Source: Thermoplasmatales archaeon
GTDB lineage: Archaea; Thermoplasmatota; E2; UBA202; DSCA01
Assembly (NCBI GenBank): GCA_011049295.1
Contig: DSCA01000043.1
Span: 1-14,011, forward strand
Direction of reading: 5' to 3'
DNA length: 14,011 bases
The position numbers and the translations under genes are program-made. Numbering within the stretch: the first letter of the stretch is position 1; every line of letters starts with the position of its first letter. Shown here one piece after another: positions 13,090 through 14,011 of the stretch. The notes below the pieces were generated by a model that had not been told where the DNA came from, did not search any database, and saw only the letters and a list, made by a program, of their open reading frames with translations.

Positions 13090-13644
13090 ATGTATGAAGT
13101 ACGCTTTCATGGACGGGGCGGTCAGGGGGCGGTCACCGCCGCCAACACCCTGGCCGATGCCGCCTTTCGCCAGGGCAAGGACGTGCAGGCCTTTCCCATG
13201 TTCGGAGTGGAGCGCCGGGGGGCCCCGGTGGCCGCCTTTGTGCGCATGGACGACCGGCCCATCGACATCAAGACCCAGATTTATCAGCCGGACATCGTGG
13301 TGGTCCTGGACCCCAGCCTGATGGACGTGGAGGACGTCTCCGAGGGCCTCAAGGAGGGGGGCAAGATAATCATCAACAGCTCCCGCAGCCCGGAGGCCTT
13401 CGACTTCGGAGGAGCCGAGGTGTACACCGTGGATGCCACCTCCATCGCCGTGAGCAACGGCCTGGGCACGGAGACCAATCCCATCGTCAACACCGCCATC
13501 CTGGGCGCCTACTCCCGGGTGGTGGGCAACGTGGACATGGAGTCCATCCATGCGGCCATCGAGCAGAACGTGCCCGTCAAGCACCAGCAGAACAAGCAGG
13601 CGGCCCGGGAGGCCTACGAGCAGGTCCGGGGGGCGGCGGCATGA
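13090..13644 (+). CDS. porG: 2-oxoacid (probably pyruvate):ferredoxin oxidoreductase, gamma subunit
   Basis: 184 residues, full length for the gamma subunit. It opens with YEVRFHGRGGQGAVTAA, where GRGGQG (8-13) is the family hallmark, then FPMFGVERRGAPV (35-47) and NPIVNTAILGAY near 137-148, also typical. The four-subunit enzyme oxidises a 2-oxoacid with CoA to acyl-CoA and CO2 and reduces ferredoxin, or runs in reverse to fix CO2 in anabolism; the gamma domain takes part in CoA binding. First gene of porG-porD-porA; its TGA overlaps the ATG of porD (ATGA). Pyruvate is the likeliest substrate from gene order, but other oxoacids cannot be excluded without the alpha and beta subunits. Confidence 0.92.
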   Translation: MYEVRFHGRGGQGAVTAANTLADAAFRQGKDVQAFPMFGVERRGAPVAAFVRMDDRPIDIKTQIYQPDIVVVLDPSLMDVEDVSEGLKEGGKIIINSSRSPEAFDFGGAEVYTVDATSIAVSNGLGTETNPIVNTAILGAYSRVVGNVDMESIHAAIEQNVPVKHQQNKQAAREAYEQVRGAAA

Positions 13645-13910
13645 GCTCCCTCAAAATCACCATCGGCGCCGTCAACACCAGGCCGGGCAGCTCCCGGGAG
13701 TACAAGACGGGAGGCTGGCGCACCATGCGTCCCCAGGTGGACGTGGAGAAATGCATCCAGTGCCTGCAGTGCCTGGCCTACTGCCCCGACGGGGCCATCA
13801 GCAAATCGGAGAATGCCGTCCAGATAGACCTGGACTACTGCAAGGGGTGCGGCATCTGCGCCAAGGAATGCCCGGTGAAAGCCATCGTCATGCTCAAGGA
13901 GGAAAAATAA
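13641..13910 (+). CDS. porD: Pyruvate:ferredoxin oxidoreductase, delta (ferredoxin-like) subunit
   Basis: 89 residues with two [4Fe-4S] motifs: Cys38, Cys41, Cys44, Cys48 and Cys67, Cys70, Cys73, Cys77 (CxxCxxCxxxCP twice). The N-terminal stretch with the YKTGGWRTMRPQVD segment is typical of the delta subunit and separates it from free ferredoxins. It passes electrons from the thiamine-diphosphate catalytic site to external ferredoxin. The ATG overlaps the porG stop, indicating coupling; porA begins one base after its stop codon. Confidence 0.94.
   Translation: MSSLKITIGAVNTRPGSSREYKTGGWRTMRPQVDVEKCIQCLQCLAYCPDGAISKSENAVQIDLDYCKGCGICAKECPVKAIVMLKEEK
13896..13902 (+). promoter_or_regulatory. 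Shine-Dalgarno motif of porA
   Basis: AAGGAGG inside the last codons of porD lies nine bases before the ATG of porA. Internal operon genes here use a ribosome-binding site although many first genes appear leaderless. Confidence 0.6.
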
Positions 13911-13911
13911 C

Positions 13912-14011
13912 ATGGCCCGGCAGACAGCCCTGACCGTGAAGGGCAACATGGCCACCGCCCTGGGAGCCAAGCTGTGCCGCCCCCATGTGGTGCCCGCCTA
14001 TCCCATAACCC
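13912..14011 (+). CDS. porA: Pyruvate:ferredoxin oxidoreductase, alpha subunit (3' truncated by window)
   Basis: Only the first 33 codons are inside the window. They read MARQTALTVKGNMATALG and end with RPHVVPAYPIT, which matches the start of the alpha subunit (GNxAxAxGxKLxRPxVVxAYPIT, pyrimidine-domain side of the thiamine site). The gene follows porD after one base and has AAGGAGG upstream. A porB gene is expected beyond the window edge. Confidence 0.85.
   Translation, partial: MARQTALTVKGNMATALGAKLCRPHVVPAYPIT

Overview
The window is from a GC-rich archaeon, almost certainly a euryarchaeote in the broad sense. The archaeal markers are an Sm-like archaeal protein followed by ribosomal protein L37e (a family found in archaea and eukaryotes), a four-subunit type pyruvate:ferredoxin oxidoreductase operon (porG-porD-porA), a half-seen RND/MMPL exporter of the type common in methanogens, and TATA boxes of the TTTAAA/TTTATA type in front of most transcription units. 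In about seven units the TATA box lies about 23-28 bases before the best start codon, so transcription would begin at or next to the start codon (leaderless mRNA). That habit, together with high GC, a bacterial-type dihydropteroate synthase and a secreted C25 peptidase, makes a Thermoplasmatota lineage (for example relatives of Methanomassiliicoccales) my best guess. This is inference; no 16S or marker search was possible.

Layout. 1-1438 (+): 3' part of an RND/MMPL exporter, whose stop codon overlaps the stop of convergent purF (CTAG, 1435-1438). 1435-3210 (-): a tight operon, Sm-like protein, L37e, purF. 3235-4266 (-): zinc-dependent medium-chain dehydrogenase. 4370-5548 (+), divergent from it: YHS/TRASH-type metal-binding domain fused to an ArsP/DUF318 permease. 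5549-6334 (-): LsrF-like class I aldolase. 6385-8187 (-): secreted gingipain-type (C25) cysteine peptidase. 8269-9279 (+): flippase-like polytopic membrane protein. 9300-9863 (+): metallo-beta-lactamase-fold hydrolase, overlapping by 25 bases the convergent folP (9839-11062, -), which carries a 130-residue N-terminal extension. 11094-12092 (-): UbiA-family prenyltransferase. 12093-12347: AT-rich intergenic region with a perfect 12-base inverted repeat, the best candidate for something undescribed. 12348-13025 (+): DUF554 membrane protein. 13090-14011 (+): porG, porD and the start of porA.

The genes are mostly housekeeping (purines, folate/pterin, oxoacid oxidation, translation/RNA binding) mixed with single-gene membrane and secreted functions, each with its own promoter. 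I see no transposon, CRISPR array, tRNA, rRNA or phage gene. The only non-coding stretch approaching 300 bases is 12093-12347. Most genes are packed stop-to-stop or with gaps under 120 bases. No multi-gene novel defence or biosynthetic system is evident. The items most worth a second look are the 12176-12291 structured element, the altered glutamine-site motif of PurF, the metal-domain/permease fusion and the extended DHPS.
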